Source: Candidatus Binatia bacterium
Lineage (GTDB): Bacteria; Desulfobacterota; Binatia; UBA9968
Direction: 5' to 3'
Length of the DNA: 64,000 nucleotides
NCBI GenBank assembly: GCA_036504975.1
Contig: DASXUF010000088.1
Coordinates: 1 to 64,000 of the forward strand
The notes under the pieces were generated by a model, which was given only the letters and a program-made list of their open reading frames with translations, made no database searches and was not told where the DNA came from. Below are positions 41,775-49,608 of this stretch, piece after piece; the stretch's first letter is position 1; every line of letters begins with the position of its first letter. Position numbers and translations under genes: made by a program.

Positions 41775-42388
41775 TGATCGCGCCAAAAACCATCTACGTC
41801 GATCTGGACGACGTGCTGTGCGAGACGGCGAGGGCGCTGCTTGCCATCGCCGAGCGGGAATTCGGCAAGACGATCCGTTACGATCAACTGAACACTTTCG
41901 AAGTCGGTGAGGCGTGCGGGTTGGAGACTCGCGAGATTCAGGAGCTGTTTCGCCTGGCGCACCATCCCGACGAGCTTCTCGGAATGGCGCCGATCGAAGA
42001 AGCAGTCTCGGTGTTGAAGCAATGGTCTGAAGCCGGGCACGAAATTGCGATCGTTACGGGACGGCCGCCGCCGACCTTTGAAGCGTCGATCGAATGGCTC
42101 ACTCGCCATCGACTGCCTTACCATACCTTCATCATGGTCGATAAATACGGACGCTTTGCCACCGAGAACACGATGGCGATTACATTACCCGAGCTGGCCA
42201 CCCGCTCGTTTTGTTTCGCGGTCGAGGATTCGCCGACGATGGCGAGGTTCCTGGCGGTGGAGATGAAGGTCCCCGTCGCGCTTCTGGATCGTCCGTGGAA
42301 TCAGATGGACGGCGAGCACGTGCTGATCGGCCGCTACCGCGATTGGCAGGAGATCGCGAAAGCGCTGCGCGAGCGCGGTAAAACTTAA
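41774..42388 (+). CDS. HAD-family 5'(3')-nucleotidase-like phosphatase
   Basis: A 204-residue HAD phosphatase of the NT5C type. Motif I YVDLDDVLCE (nucleophile Asp and acid/base Asp), motif II VTGRP, motif III in TFIMVDKYGRF, and motif IV CFAVEDSPTMA. NT5C members dephosphorylate nucleoside monophosphates. The gene is coupled to the serine hydrolase by a one-base overlap of start and stop. Cytosolic; length is normal. Confidence 0.85.
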   Translation: MIAPKTIYVDLDDVLCETARALLAIAEREFGKTIRYDQLNTFEVGEACGLETREIQELFRLAHHPDELLGMAPIEEAVSVLKQWSEAGHEIAIVTGRPPPTFEASIEWLTRHRLPYHTFIMVDKYGRFATENTMAITLPELATRSFCFAVEDSPTMARFLAVEMKVPVALLDRPWNQMDGEHVLIGRYRDWQEIAKALRERGKT

Positions 42389-42416
42389 TGCAGCGCCTCA
42401 AATTACGTTAACGTTC

Positions 42417-42492
42417 CGTTCGTGGTGAGCTTGTCGAACCATGAACGGAACCCACTGAAATATCTCGCCCTTCGACGTGCTCAGGGCGAACG
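42417..42492. repeat. Inverted CTTCGAC/GCTCA dispersed repeats
   Basis: GTTCGTGGTGAGCTTGTCGA and CCCTTCGACGTGCTCAGGGC lie about 35 bases apart in opposite orientation, both in the family used throughout the window. They fill the gap after the HAD phosphatase. Confidence 0.6.
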
Positions 42493-42540
42493 GACTCTGT
42501 AAAGCTATTTTAGAGACAGTCCACTTACGAGTGAATCTTT

Positions 42541-42864
42541 ATGCACTGCCCGTACAAGAATCTCGCCGATCTGAAAGATTGCCTCGCGGCGATTCGTCGC
42601 TGGTCCGGCATCGTCGAGCCGAAGCCCGGAATTTTCTATCTCGGCCGCACAGCGTTTCTTCACTTTCATCTCAAGGACGGAGTTCGCTCGGCCGACGTGC
42701 GGGCGGGAAAAGTTTGGCCGGCGCCGGTCGAGATATCGATCGGCGCCGGCCCAAGAACGCAGAAGCGATTCCTCTCTGAAGTGAAGCGCCGCTACAAACT
42801 TATGGCCGCGGCGTTCGGGTCGAAGCCGAAGCAACCTCGGCCGTCACGAAGCCGCTTACGATAG
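42541..42864 (+). CDS. Hypothetical small basic protein
   Basis: A 107-residue protein, not recognised. It has mixed alpha/beta sequence (LKDCLAAIRRWSGIVEPKPGIFYLGRTAFLHFHLKDG), then a basic C-terminal tail (KRRYKLMAAAFGSKPKQPRPSRSR). Codon choice resembles its neighbours and the ATG is preceded by GTGAATCTTT with no clear Shine-Dalgarno. It ends 13 bases before the converging MFS gene. It may be a genuine small cytosolic protein. Confidence 0.55.
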   Translation: MHCPYKNLADLKDCLAAIRRWSGIVEPKPGIFYLGRTAFLHFHLKDGVRSADVRAGKVWPAPVEISIGAGPRTQKRFLSEVKRRYKLMAAAFGSKPKQPRPSRSRLR

Positions 42865-42877
42865 AGCTCTGGCCGCT

Positions 42878-44377
42878 CTATCGCTTCTCCCCTCTCATCG
42901 CCGAGGTAAAAATCGCGACGGCGCTGGCGGCCATGCCGATGAGCAAGGTCGTGTTGAGCGCTGCGACAAACGCCGCTGGATTCGCCGTGGTCGGGCTCGC
43001 TCCGGAAATCCCCGTGTGATGTTCGAACGCAAAGCTCATGATGAGCCCGCCGAGCGTCACGCCCAAGACGCCCCCCAATCCGAAAGCCACGTGATTCACG
43101 CTGGACGCAAAGCCGCGATGCTCCCTCGGCATCATGCTGATCATGCTGACCGAATTCGCCGGGTTGAACATTCCGTTGGTGATGCCGCCGAAGGCGATCA
43201 TGAAGGTCGGCAACAGCCAGTGGGAGTCGAGCCGCAAGAATCCGCCGATAAAAAACGAAGCGGTCAAGAACAGAACTCCCGCGCTCGCCGGAAGCCGCGG
43301 CCCCAGCCGGTCGGCCAGGTAGCCGCTCACCGGCGCGAGAGAAAGCGTGATGGCTGCGGGCACCATGAAGAGAAGCCCGATAAAGGACGGCTTCAAATGA
43401 AGAACTTCCTGGAGGTAAAACGGCAACAGAAAGCCCGTGAGGACGTAACATGACGAGACGATGACGAGGCTCACCGCGGCCATGCTGAACATCCGGACTT
43501 TGAACAGCGACAGATCGATGAACGGACTCGACGTGCGCCGCTCGTGAATCAGAAAGCTCACGAGCGCGGCGCAAAAGACGGCCGCGAATACAACTTTAGC
43601 TTGCGCCCCGAGGATCTCCAGCGCGCGCCGGTCGAGAACTAAAAGCAGCGTGCTCATGATCACGAAGACGAGAACCGCCCCCAGGTGATCCACCGGACGG
43701 CGTTCGGCCGGCCTTTTGGCGCGCTTCAAGCTCGGCAATGTCGAAATGGCGCCGATCAAGCTGATCGGCACCAGAGAGAAAAACGCCCAGCGCCAGCTGA
43801 AGTAGTCGATCATGAATCCGCCGTAGGCCGGACCGAGCAAGAACCCGGTGTGGTGCGCGGTGGTCATGAACCCTTGCGCTCTGCCGGCCAGCTCCTCCGG
43901 CACGGCCTCGGCGGCCAACGCTCGCGCCGACGACTGAAGCATCGCCGAGCCGACGCCTTCGAGCAAGCGGAAACTCACGAGCTGCAGCACGCTTTGAGAC
44001 AGGCCGCAAAGAAGCGACGTGACGGAAAAAATCAAGAAACCGAGGACGAAAACTTTTTCGCGCCCCCAAAAGTCTCCCAGCCGGCCGAATATCATCGAGA
44101 GGCCGATGTTCGTGAGCTGGTAAGAGAGCAAAGCCCAGGAGATGCCGAGGAGATCGGTGCCGAGATCGCTTGCCACCGTCGGCATCGAGATGTTGAAGAT
44201 CCGTCCTGCCGTGCCGGAGAAAAACGTTCCCAGGAGCGCAGTGGCCAAGAGCACACGGTTGACGCGGTTGGAAAGTTCTGTAGAGCGTGACACGTGGGAA
44301 GTTATCGTTGGAGCGTCCGACAAAGATGTGATTCTTCCGGAGAAAGGTTCTACAAGTGATTTCTGGACTATAATCAA
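42878..44377 (-). CDS. Major facilitator superfamily transporter (DHA2-like)
   Basis: A proton-driven membrane exporter of about 14 helices and roughly 470-499 aa. The MFS motif A is present after helix 2 (GRLGDFWGREKVF) and the drug-efflux motif C region in helix 5 (FLLGPAYGGFM). The last third includes ADRLGPRLPASAGVLFLTAS. The start is uncertain: TTG 44377 gives a long leader; GTG 44293 gives an ordinary N-terminus just before helix 1 (SNRVNRVLLATALLGTFFSG). Substrates cannot be told. It is divergent from the pentapeptide-repeat gene with about 120 bases between them. Confidence 0.88.
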   Translation of the reverse strand: MIIVQKSLVEPFSGRITSLSDAPTITSHVSRSTELSNRVNRVLLATALLGTFFSGTAGRIFNISMPTVASDLGTDLLGISWALLSYQLTNIGLSMIFGRLGDFWGREKVFVLGFLIFSVTSLLCGLSQSVLQLVSFRLLEGVGSAMLQSSARALAAEAVPEELAGRAQGFMTTAHHTGFLLGPAYGGFMIDYFSWRWAFFSLVPISLIGAISTLPSLKRAKRPAERRPVDHLGAVLVFVIMSTLLLVLDRRALEILGAQAKVVFAAVFCAALVSFLIHERRTSSPFIDLSLFKVRMFSMAAVSLVIVSSCYVLTGFLLPFYLQEVLHLKPSFIGLLFMVPAAITLSLAPVSGYLADRLGPRLPASAGVLFLTASFFIGGFLRLDSHWLLPTFMIAFGGITNGMFNPANSVSMISMMPREHRGFASSVNHVAFGLGGVLGVTLGGLIMSFAFEHHTGISGASPTTANPAAFVAALNTTLLIGMAASAVAIFTSAMRGEKR

Positions 44378-44428
44378 ACTTCGACGTTAAATCCAGCCGT
44401 GCACGACTTAGAAGCGATTGGGCTAGAT

Positions 44429-44458
44429 TTGACAACGTTAACGCTTTTCAGATAGCCT
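44429..44458 (+). promoter_or_regulatory. Possible sigma-70-type promoter for the pentapeptide gene
   Basis: TTGACA (44429-44434) is followed after 18 bases by TAGCCT (44453-44458), a partial -10. It points to the pentapeptide-repeat gene whose ATG is 39 bases downstream. Only the -35 is convincing. Confidence 0.35.
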
Positions 44459-44496
44459 TCGCCAATTGAAAGCCACGGCCATGACACAGAGGAATC

Positions 44497-46881
44497 ATGG
44501 AAGAGCCGGAGCCAACCAGTACAACTAGCAGGCCACCGGCGGCGCCCGATGCTAAAGCGCTGCTCGACGCAGCCAATAGCGCCTCCGAAAAGGTCGCCGT
44601 TCTGCATATCGCGTTCCTCGCTCTCTGTGCCTACATCCTGGTGATCGTTTTCAGCACCACCGACATGGACCTTCTCATCGGCAAAGGCGTGAAGCTGCCA
44701 GTGGTAGACGTGGAAGTTCCGATTGTGGGTTTTTACGCCGTAGTTCCCTTCTTGTTGGTCTTATTCCATTTTAATTTACTGCTTTCCTTACAGTTGCTGT
44801 CGCACAAGCTCTATGCGTTCGATGATGCCGCGCACAAGAAAGCGAACACCGACGGCTTGTACGATCAGCTAAATATCTTTCCCTTCAACTATTACTTGGT
44901 GGGCCGACCAAGCCGGCTGGTGAAGAACTTTCTCGCACTGGTCGTGACCATCACTATCCTGCTATTGCCTCTTGCTGCTCTACTAACTCTGCAAGCTCGC
45001 TTCCTGGCCTACCAAAGCGAAGCAGTCACATGGATGCAACGAACTGCCATATGGTTCGATGTCATCTTGGTGGTTACGTTGTGGCCTGTAATCATGGACC
45101 GGCGTCATAGGTGGTGGAATTACATCCGTTGCACTTGGCAACGCGGGCCGTTTCAACGGCTACGCTCGCTGTCGGGACTTACCGGATTCTTGATTGCACT
45201 CTGGTTGTTGTTCGTGATGGAGATGGATGAAAAGCTGGCGCCATCGATCGGGGGAAAGACGGGTGAGCGGGAAACATATCTGGTATGGGTGGCTGACCAG
45301 TGGTTGTTCAGTCTGCTCATTGCGTGCCTCCTGCTATCGCTTTTCTCGCATGCGTTGGAGCGTGGTGTGCACTGGGTAATTCGTCGGCTACGTCGTGGGC
45401 ACCACTTTGCGGCATCCTCTATAGTAACGACCCCGAGCTTGGGCGTACCCGGACTTGTGGCAACGCTGATGCTTGGTTTGCCGCTGCCGCTGATGCTCGT
45501 TGTCGACGGCGAGAAAATCGACCGGCCGGATGCATTTGGCACACATATATTGGAGTCATTGCGCCACCTGGATCTCCATGAAAGAGTCTTGCTCGCGAAG
45601 CCGGCACCGCCTGAGATTATCGCCGACTTGCGCCGTGCAGATCCGGCTAAAAGAGAAACCGCCCTGCGATCTATCCAGCCTATCGACTTGCAGAACCGCA
45701 GCTTGCGCGGGGCCAATTTATCAAGCGTACTCCTGCCAAAGGCGGATCTCCGTGGTGCCGAGTTGCAGGGCGCTAATTTGCGTCAGGCATCGCTACAAGG
45801 TGCAGACTTGAGCCCAGGACAGTTAGAAGATAGGGACCCGTTGCAGCGTGCGGCTTCGGAGAAGGAATTGGTGAAGATATTGGTGCAAGCTGCAAAAGTA
45901 GGCCAGAAATTAAAAGTGGGCCTGGTAGAGCGTAGGGCCCGGCAGCCAACCCAATTGCAGAGCGCGGATTTGCGTGAGGCGCAGTTGCAGGGCGCGAACT
46001 TGCGGCAGGCACAGTTGCACGGCGCAGATTTGGAGAGGGCGAACTTGCAGGGCGTAGATTTATCGGGAGCGCAGTTGCAAGGCGCGGATTTATCGGGGGC
46101 GCGGTTGGAGGGCGCAGAGTTGTTGTGGGCACAGTTGTGGGCCGCGATATTGCCAGAAGCGCAGTTAAAAGGCGCGTACTTGTGGCGGGCGGAGTTGCAG
46201 GGCGCGGATTTGGCGAGAGCGAACTTGCAGGGCGCAGATCTATCGGGGGCGAAGTTGCAGGGCGCGAATTTGGCGAGAGCGAACTTGCAGGGCGCGAATT
46301 TGAGGGAAGCGATAATCTACTCAAAATCAATAGACAAAACAGTTGTTGAGTTAGTTGACGCGCGAGGCTTGAAATGGCAACCACTCCCCTCGAAAGAACT
46401 GAAGCGGCTGCGAGAGGCGCAACTTGCTTGGGCATGGGCCATAGTGAAGCGCCCATTGAAGTTGTACCAACTGGATAAATTTAACGAAGCAATTCAAGAA
46501 GCAGCGGTGGCTGTTTTAGCGCGGCCGCAGATCGGCCGGTGTCTTCGGAATAAAGGAACCCAGGTGCGGTGCAAGGATCTTTCGCCCGAGCACTTTCGAG
46601 AGCTTTTTCTGCCGGAAATGGAAAAACTGGCCTGCCAGTCGTCCGATATCGCACGCCGGGTGCTTCGCCTTCGCCCCATCAGACCAAGCTTATTGCTTGG
46701 TAGTGAAGCTCCTGCCACGAAAGGTCTTGCTTTGCGTTTGCAAAAACGGGTCAAGAAGGCTGAGAATAACGATTCGTGTCCAGGTCTAACCAATCTGACG
46801 GAGGAAGATAAGGCAAGTCTAAGCGAACTCGCATCCAAAGCCGAAGCGCACTCTCCGACCGTCGTCGTTCCCAAGCGCTAG
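44497..46881 (+). CDS. Membrane-anchored pentapeptide-repeat protein
   Basis: A 794-residue protein. The N-terminal 340 residues carry about seven hydrophobic helices (near 33-53, 74-100, 142-165, 183-203, 228-245, 266-286, 315-337). Then pentapeptide repeats of the A(D/N)Lxx type occupy about 395-440 and 486-607 (for example GADLARANLQ), forming a right-handed quadrilateral helix, probably cytoplasmic. The C-terminal 180 residues are basic and helical. The repeat part is built from near-identical 30/60-bp DNA units. Base use is AT-richer than the neighbours, suggesting transfer. Function unknown; such proteins can be DNA mimics, scaffolds or effectors. Confidence 0.85.
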   Translation: MEEPEPTSTTSRPPAAPDAKALLDAANSASEKVAVLHIAFLALCAYILVIVFSTTDMDLLIGKGVKLPVVDVEVPIVGFYAVVPFLLVLFHFNLLLSLQLLSHKLYAFDDAAHKKANTDGLYDQLNIFPFNYYLVGRPSRLVKNFLALVVTITILLLPLAALLTLQARFLAYQSEAVTWMQRTAIWFDVILVVTLWPVIMDRRHRWWNYIRCTWQRGPFQRLRSLSGLTGFLIALWLLFVMEMDEKLAPSIGGKTGERETYLVWVADQWLFSLLIACLLLSLFSHALERGVHWVIRRLRRGHHFAASSIVTTPSLGVPGLVATLMLGLPLPLMLVVDGEKIDRPDAFGTHILESLRHLDLHERVLLAKPAPPEIIADLRRADPAKRETALRSIQPIDLQNRSLRGANLSSVLLPKADLRGAELQGANLRQASLQGADLSPGQLEDRDPLQRAASEKELVKILVQAAKVGQKLKVGLVERRARQPTQLQSADLREAQLQGANLRQAQLHGADLERANLQGVDLSGAQLQGADLSGARLEGAELLWAQLWAAILPEAQLKGAYLWRAELQGADLARANLQGADLSGAKLQGANLARANLQGANLREAIIYSKSIDKTVVELVDARGLKWQPLPSKELKRLREAQLAWAWAIVKRPLKLYQLDKFNEAIQEAAVAVLARPQIGRCLRNKGTQVRCKDLSPEHFRELFLPEMEKLACQSSDIARRVLRLRPIRPSLLLGSEAPATKGLALRLQKRVKKAENNDSCPGLTNLTEEDKASLSELASKAEAHSPTVVVPKR
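45955..46320 (+). repeat. 30/60-bp tandem coding repeats of the pentapeptide domain
   Basis: Units such as GCGAACTTGCAGGGCGC recur every 30 bases. The blocks starting at 46201 and 46261 are nearly identical over about 36 bases, showing recent unit duplication. Two pentapeptides correspond to one 30-bp DNA unit. Confidence 0.85.
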
Positions 46882-46898
46882 ATTATTTTGATTGTCCT

Positions 46899-47034
46899 CT
46901 CACTGCCCCGCTACCTGGCTCCGTCTTCCGAACCACCAGAACGCGACGATCAGCGGCGCGAGCAACACCGTCATGAGCAAGGTCACCGCCGATGCCTTGT
47001 TCATTCCGCCAGCGTACCAGTAGCTCCAGATGAC
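46899..47034 (-). pseudogene. Orphan copy of the ABC permease 3' end (direct repeat, left copy)
   Basis: 136 bases that match 47777-47912 without gaps, differing at only five positions. Read on the minus strand it encodes the last 44 residues and stop of the Fe-type permease (IWSYWYAGGMNKASAV ... SQVAGQ). All five differences are synonymous (GGA/GGC, AGA/CGT, CGG/CGC, GTA/GTC), all within the last ten codons. It has no start and no upstream gene, because the toxin gene lies there. It looks like an attachment-site-like duplication made when the toxin/antitoxin module entered. Confidence 0.9.
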
Positions 47035-47047
47035 AGGCGCAATTGTC

Positions 47048-47440
47048 CTAACGTAGATACTGGCCTGGGCGAAGGATCCGCAATTTTCGCAAGCCCCCCG
47101 CCGTTAGCGCATTCCGTGGGATATCCAGTAGATCGCGATCTCCAGTCACAAGGAGGTCGGCGGCGGCGGCAAGACAACACTCCAGAAGCATGTTGTCCTC
47201 CGGGTCTCTACAGACGATGACTCTCTTTCTCGGATTGCAAACGGTTGCTTCGGCTACAAACGCGGCAATGCCTGCCAGGAGACTTTTAGTTTGTTGTCTG
47301 GAAATTTTCTCCGAATGTTCAAGCTCGACCGGAACCTGACGGTACTCGCTCAGTAAGTCCGGCGACACCCAAATTGCGGTATCGACCAATAGACGGGAGA
47401 TTGCTTGGTATGGTCTTCCGCCAAAGGCAAAAGCCGACAC
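47048..47440 (-). CDS. PIN-domain toxin (COG1569 type), 5' end ambiguous
   Basis: Ribonuclease-like toxin of a type II system. VCRDPEDNMLLECC and LLVTGDRDLLDI carry two of the PIN acidic residues. The first acid (D-T-N) and the usual N-terminus VVDTNVLVSAFAFGG lie upstream: codons at 47441-47463 encode AVVDTNVL in frame, but no ATG, GTG or TTG occurs between them and an in-frame TAA at 47504-47506. The only standard start is GTG 47440, after the key Asp. So the toxin uses a rare start, needs a +1 frameshift from the antitoxin, or is truncated. It overlaps the antitoxin 3' end and lies 14 bases from the left direct repeat. Confidence 0.8.
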   Translation of the reverse strand: MSAFAFGGRPYQAISRLLVDTAIWVSPDLLSEYRQVPVELEHSEKISRQQTKSLLAGIAAFVAEATVCNPRKRVIVCRDPEDNMLLECCLAAAADLLVTGDRDLLDIPRNALTAGGLRKLRILRPGQYLR

Positions 47441-47453
47441 CAGAACGTTGGTA

Positions 47454-47657
47454 TCAACGACGGCTCGGGGCTTTCTTTTGCCTTTCCGCGTAGACTTTTT
47501 TCCTTACCTTTTTTACAGCCGCTCGAACGTGGGCAGGTTTTAGGGTGGTATCCTTAAAGGCTTCCCGGGCGACGTTGAAAGCGGCATCAAGCCTTTCTTT
47601 CGGCGAGAGCACGGCGAGAATGTAATCTTCCGGAGATATTTTTCTTGCAGGTTTCAT
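47454..47657 (-). CDS. Antitoxin partner of the PIN toxin
   Basis: A 67-residue charged, helical protein (MKPARKISPEDYILAVLSP..., ending in a Lys/Arg-rich helix). It sits directly upstream of the PIN toxin with overlapping coding regions, the standard order for type II modules (antitoxin first). No close antitoxin family is recognised; the C-terminal basic region would contact either the toxin or the DNA. ATG 47657 is preceded by GAAGGAAG; the longer frame from 47717 overlaps the promoter. It probably represses its own promoter. Confidence 0.72.
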   Translation of the reverse strand: MKPARKISPEDYILAVLSPKERLDAAFNVAREAFKDTTLKPAHVRAAVKKVRKKVYAERQKKAPSRR

Positions 47658-47688
47658 CGCGCCACTTCCTTCGGAGGCGTTCAGTCTA

Positions 47689-47717
47689 AGGGTAGATAAC
47701 AGCCTGCCGTCTGTCAA
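47689..47717 (-). promoter_or_regulatory. Likely sigma-70-type promoter of the toxin/antitoxin module
   Basis: On the minus strand TTGACA (47717-47712) is separated by 17 bases from TACCCT (47694-47689), about 30 bases upstream of the antitoxin ATG. The -35 is a perfect consensus; the -10 is weak. Confidence 0.45.
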
Positions 47718-47776
47718 GCTTCAATCGTAATTGTGTCCCTGAAACTAAACCGGCTGAATAGGCCGCAACATTATTC

Positions 47777-47912
47777 CTCACTGCCCCGCGACCTGGCTGC
47801 GACGGCCGAACCACCAGAACGCGACGATCAGCGGCGCGAGCAACACCGTCATGAGCAAGGTCACCGCCGATGCCTTGTTCATTCCGCCAGCGTACCAGTA
47901 GCTCCAGATGAC
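47777..47912 (-). repeat. Direct repeat, right copy (native permease 3' end)
   Basis: The last 44 codons plus stop of the permease, duplicated at 46899-47034. The copy boundaries are sharp: to the left of each copy the sequence differs at once, and to the right the match ends at GATGAC. Together they bracket the 742-base toxin/antitoxin segment. Confidence 0.9.
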
Positions 47913-49520
47913 CGCCGGAAAAGTAATGTTGTCGTGCACGCCGAGAAACACCGCGACGGTCAGCTCGCGATAGACCAGCAACGCCGTCCAGATCCACACG
48001 GACAACAGCGTCGGGCGGAGCAACGGCAACAGCACGCGCCGCGCGGTGCGGAGCGTAGAGAGGCCGGAGACGAACGCGGCCTCTTCAAGCTCCTTGTGAA
48101 TCTGCAAGAGCGAGCCGTTGAAAGCGCGCGTCGCGAACGCCAGCCGCGCCGCAACGTAGACGACGGCGATCAGCCAGACCGAACCGTAGAGCGGCACATG
48201 GTCGCCCAGGACAAAGAGCGCGAGCAGCAGAGCACCGATCGCGAGAATCACTTCCGGCAGCGCCTGCGGGAGGAAAGCGCAAAATTCGAGCGCGTAGCGC
48301 GCGCGGCTCCGCGAGCGCACCACCAGCCAGGAAATCGAAAAAGAAAAAAGCAGCACGAGAAGCGGGACGACGAACACCAGCAGCGCCGTGTTGCGCGCGC
48401 CGCGGAGCACCAGCTCCCAGTCCATGTTGTAAAAGTGCTCCAGCGAAAGCTGCCGCATCATCTCGGCCGACGGCGGCGCGAAGTAAGGCGTCAGCGCCGC
48501 GTAGGCGATGAGCAGCAGTGGCAACAGCTTGGAAACGAACGCGTACAAGCCGATGAAGCACCAGCCGGCGATCGTCCAGCCGCCGAGCTGGAGCAGCGCG
48601 GGACGGTAGCCCTTGCCCGTCACCACTTCGAAGCGGTGGCCGCTGCTGAGCACCCGGCTATACAAAACCGTGAGCAGACCGGCGACGACGATCATGAAAG
48701 TTCCGACCGCGCCGGTGATGCCGTATTCAGGGAGCCCGCTCCCCTGCGGGTGGACCTTGATGTAGATGAAGGTGCTCAGCATGTACACGCGGTTGCCGAG
48801 GCCGAGAATCGCCGGGATATCGAACGTGGCGATGCCGATCGTGACGATATAAATCACCGCGGCGAGAATGCCCGGGAGCGCCAGAGGCAGAGTGACCCGG
48901 CGGAGCGTTTTGCCGAAGCTCATGCCGTGCACGCGCGCCGCTTCTTCCAGCGTTGGGTTCATCGCGCGAAACATCTGCGCCGTGAGGATGAACGTCACCG
49001 CGGCGAGATTGAGCCCCTGGACAAACCCCATGCCGATCGGCGTGGCGATATTGATGGGCGCGTTTTCGAGAGCGAACAGATCGACCAGCCAGCGGTTCAG
49101 GAATCCGATCCGCGGATGGGCGATAAACGTCCATCCCATCGCCGTGTAGATGCCTGGGATCAAGAGGCCGAGAGTCATGACGGCGTAGATCAACGTCTTG
49201 CCTGGTATGGTAGTTCTCTCGGCCAGCCATGCGATGGGAAGACCTATGAGGAGCGCGACGCACGTCGTCGTGAAAGTGAAGATCGCAGTGTTCCAGAGCA
49301 CGCGATAGAGAAACGGATCGGCGACGATGCTCGCGTAATTTTCCAGCGTGTAGATCGCCTGGGCCGTGCCCAGGATGCCGCGCTGGATGCTGACCCAGAG
49401 CATCACGGCGACGAGGACAAGAATGACAACGATCGGCAGCGCCGCGAGTCCGAGCAGCGCGGGGGAGGTTTGCAGTCTCCAGGCGAAAGTGACCGGCAGC
49501 TTGAGTGCAGCTTGCTTCAT
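47778..49520 (-). CDS. ABC transporter permease (Fe3+/thiamine type), fused two-domain
   Basis: A 580-residue permease with two homologous membrane halves, each with about six helices, as in FbpB/SfuB/ThiP. Each half has a coupling loop of the EAA type: EEAARVHGMSFGKTLRRVTLPLALPGILA (about 195-222) and EEAAFVSGLSTLRTARRVLLPLLRP (about 480-505). Starts at ATG 49520. It is the last gene of a minus-strand operon: ATPase, binding protein, permease. Its 3' 136 bases are duplicated next to the toxin/antitoxin module, yet the gene remains intact. Confidence 0.92.
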   Translation of the reverse strand: MKQAALKLPVTFAWRLQTSPALLGLAALPIVVILVLVAVMLWVSIQRGILGTAQAIYTLENYASIVADPFLYRVLWNTAIFTFTTTCVALLIGLPIAWLAERTTIPGKTLIYAVMTLGLLIPGIYTAMGWTFIAHPRIGFLNRWLVDLFALENAPINIATPIGMGFVQGLNLAAVTFILTAQMFRAMNPTLEEAARVHGMSFGKTLRRVTLPLALPGILAAVIYIVTIGIATFDIPAILGLGNRVYMLSTFIYIKVHPQGSGLPEYGITGAVGTFMIVVAGLLTVLYSRVLSSGHRFEVVTGKGYRPALLQLGGWTIAGWCFIGLYAFVSKLLPLLLIAYAALTPYFAPPSAEMMRQLSLEHFYNMDWELVLRGARNTALLVFVVPLLVLLFSFSISWLVVRSRSRARYALEFCAFLPQALPEVILAIGALLLALFVLGDHVPLYGSVWLIAVVYVAARLAFATRAFNGSLLQIHKELEEAAFVSGLSTLRTARRVLLPLLRPTLLSVWIWTALLVYRELTVAVFLGVHDNITFPAVIWSYWYAGGMNKASAVTLLMTVLLAPLIVAFWWFGRRSQVAGQ

Positions 49521-49607
49521 GGAAGTGCTGAGTGCTGAGGACTGAGTGCTGAGTTACGGAATATTCAGTCTCTCACCTCATTGCTCAGCACTCATTGCTC
49601 AGTCCTT
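49521..49607. repeat. GTGCTGAGTGCTGAGGACTGAG/CTCAGCACTCATTGCTCAG repeat
   Basis: AGTGCTGAGTGCTGAGGACT is followed by the inverted TTGCTCAGCACTCATTGCTC, giving a fold-back that occupies almost the whole gap between the permease and binding-protein genes. It resembles 27865-27930. Confidence 0.6.
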
Positions 49608-49608
49608 T

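Noticed and set aside
29537..42388. Integron gene-cassette array
   Set aside because: No attC-like recombination sites, no integrase, and genes overlap or couple in ways that exclude cassette boundaries.
45955..46320. Regular 30-bp repeats considered as a CRISPR array
   Set aside because: Units are in-frame coding repeats (pentapeptides) with no unique spacers between them.
46888..47220. Plus-strand 110-codon open frame over the left direct repeat
   Set aside because: It is the antisense of the duplicated permease tail and toxin gene; the matching stretch also occurs as shadow at 47.8 kb.
47733..49538. 601-codon plus-strand open frame over the Fe-type permease
   Set aside because: Composition (R, E, H, Q rich) is that of a shadow; the opposite strand encodes a full two-domain permease.
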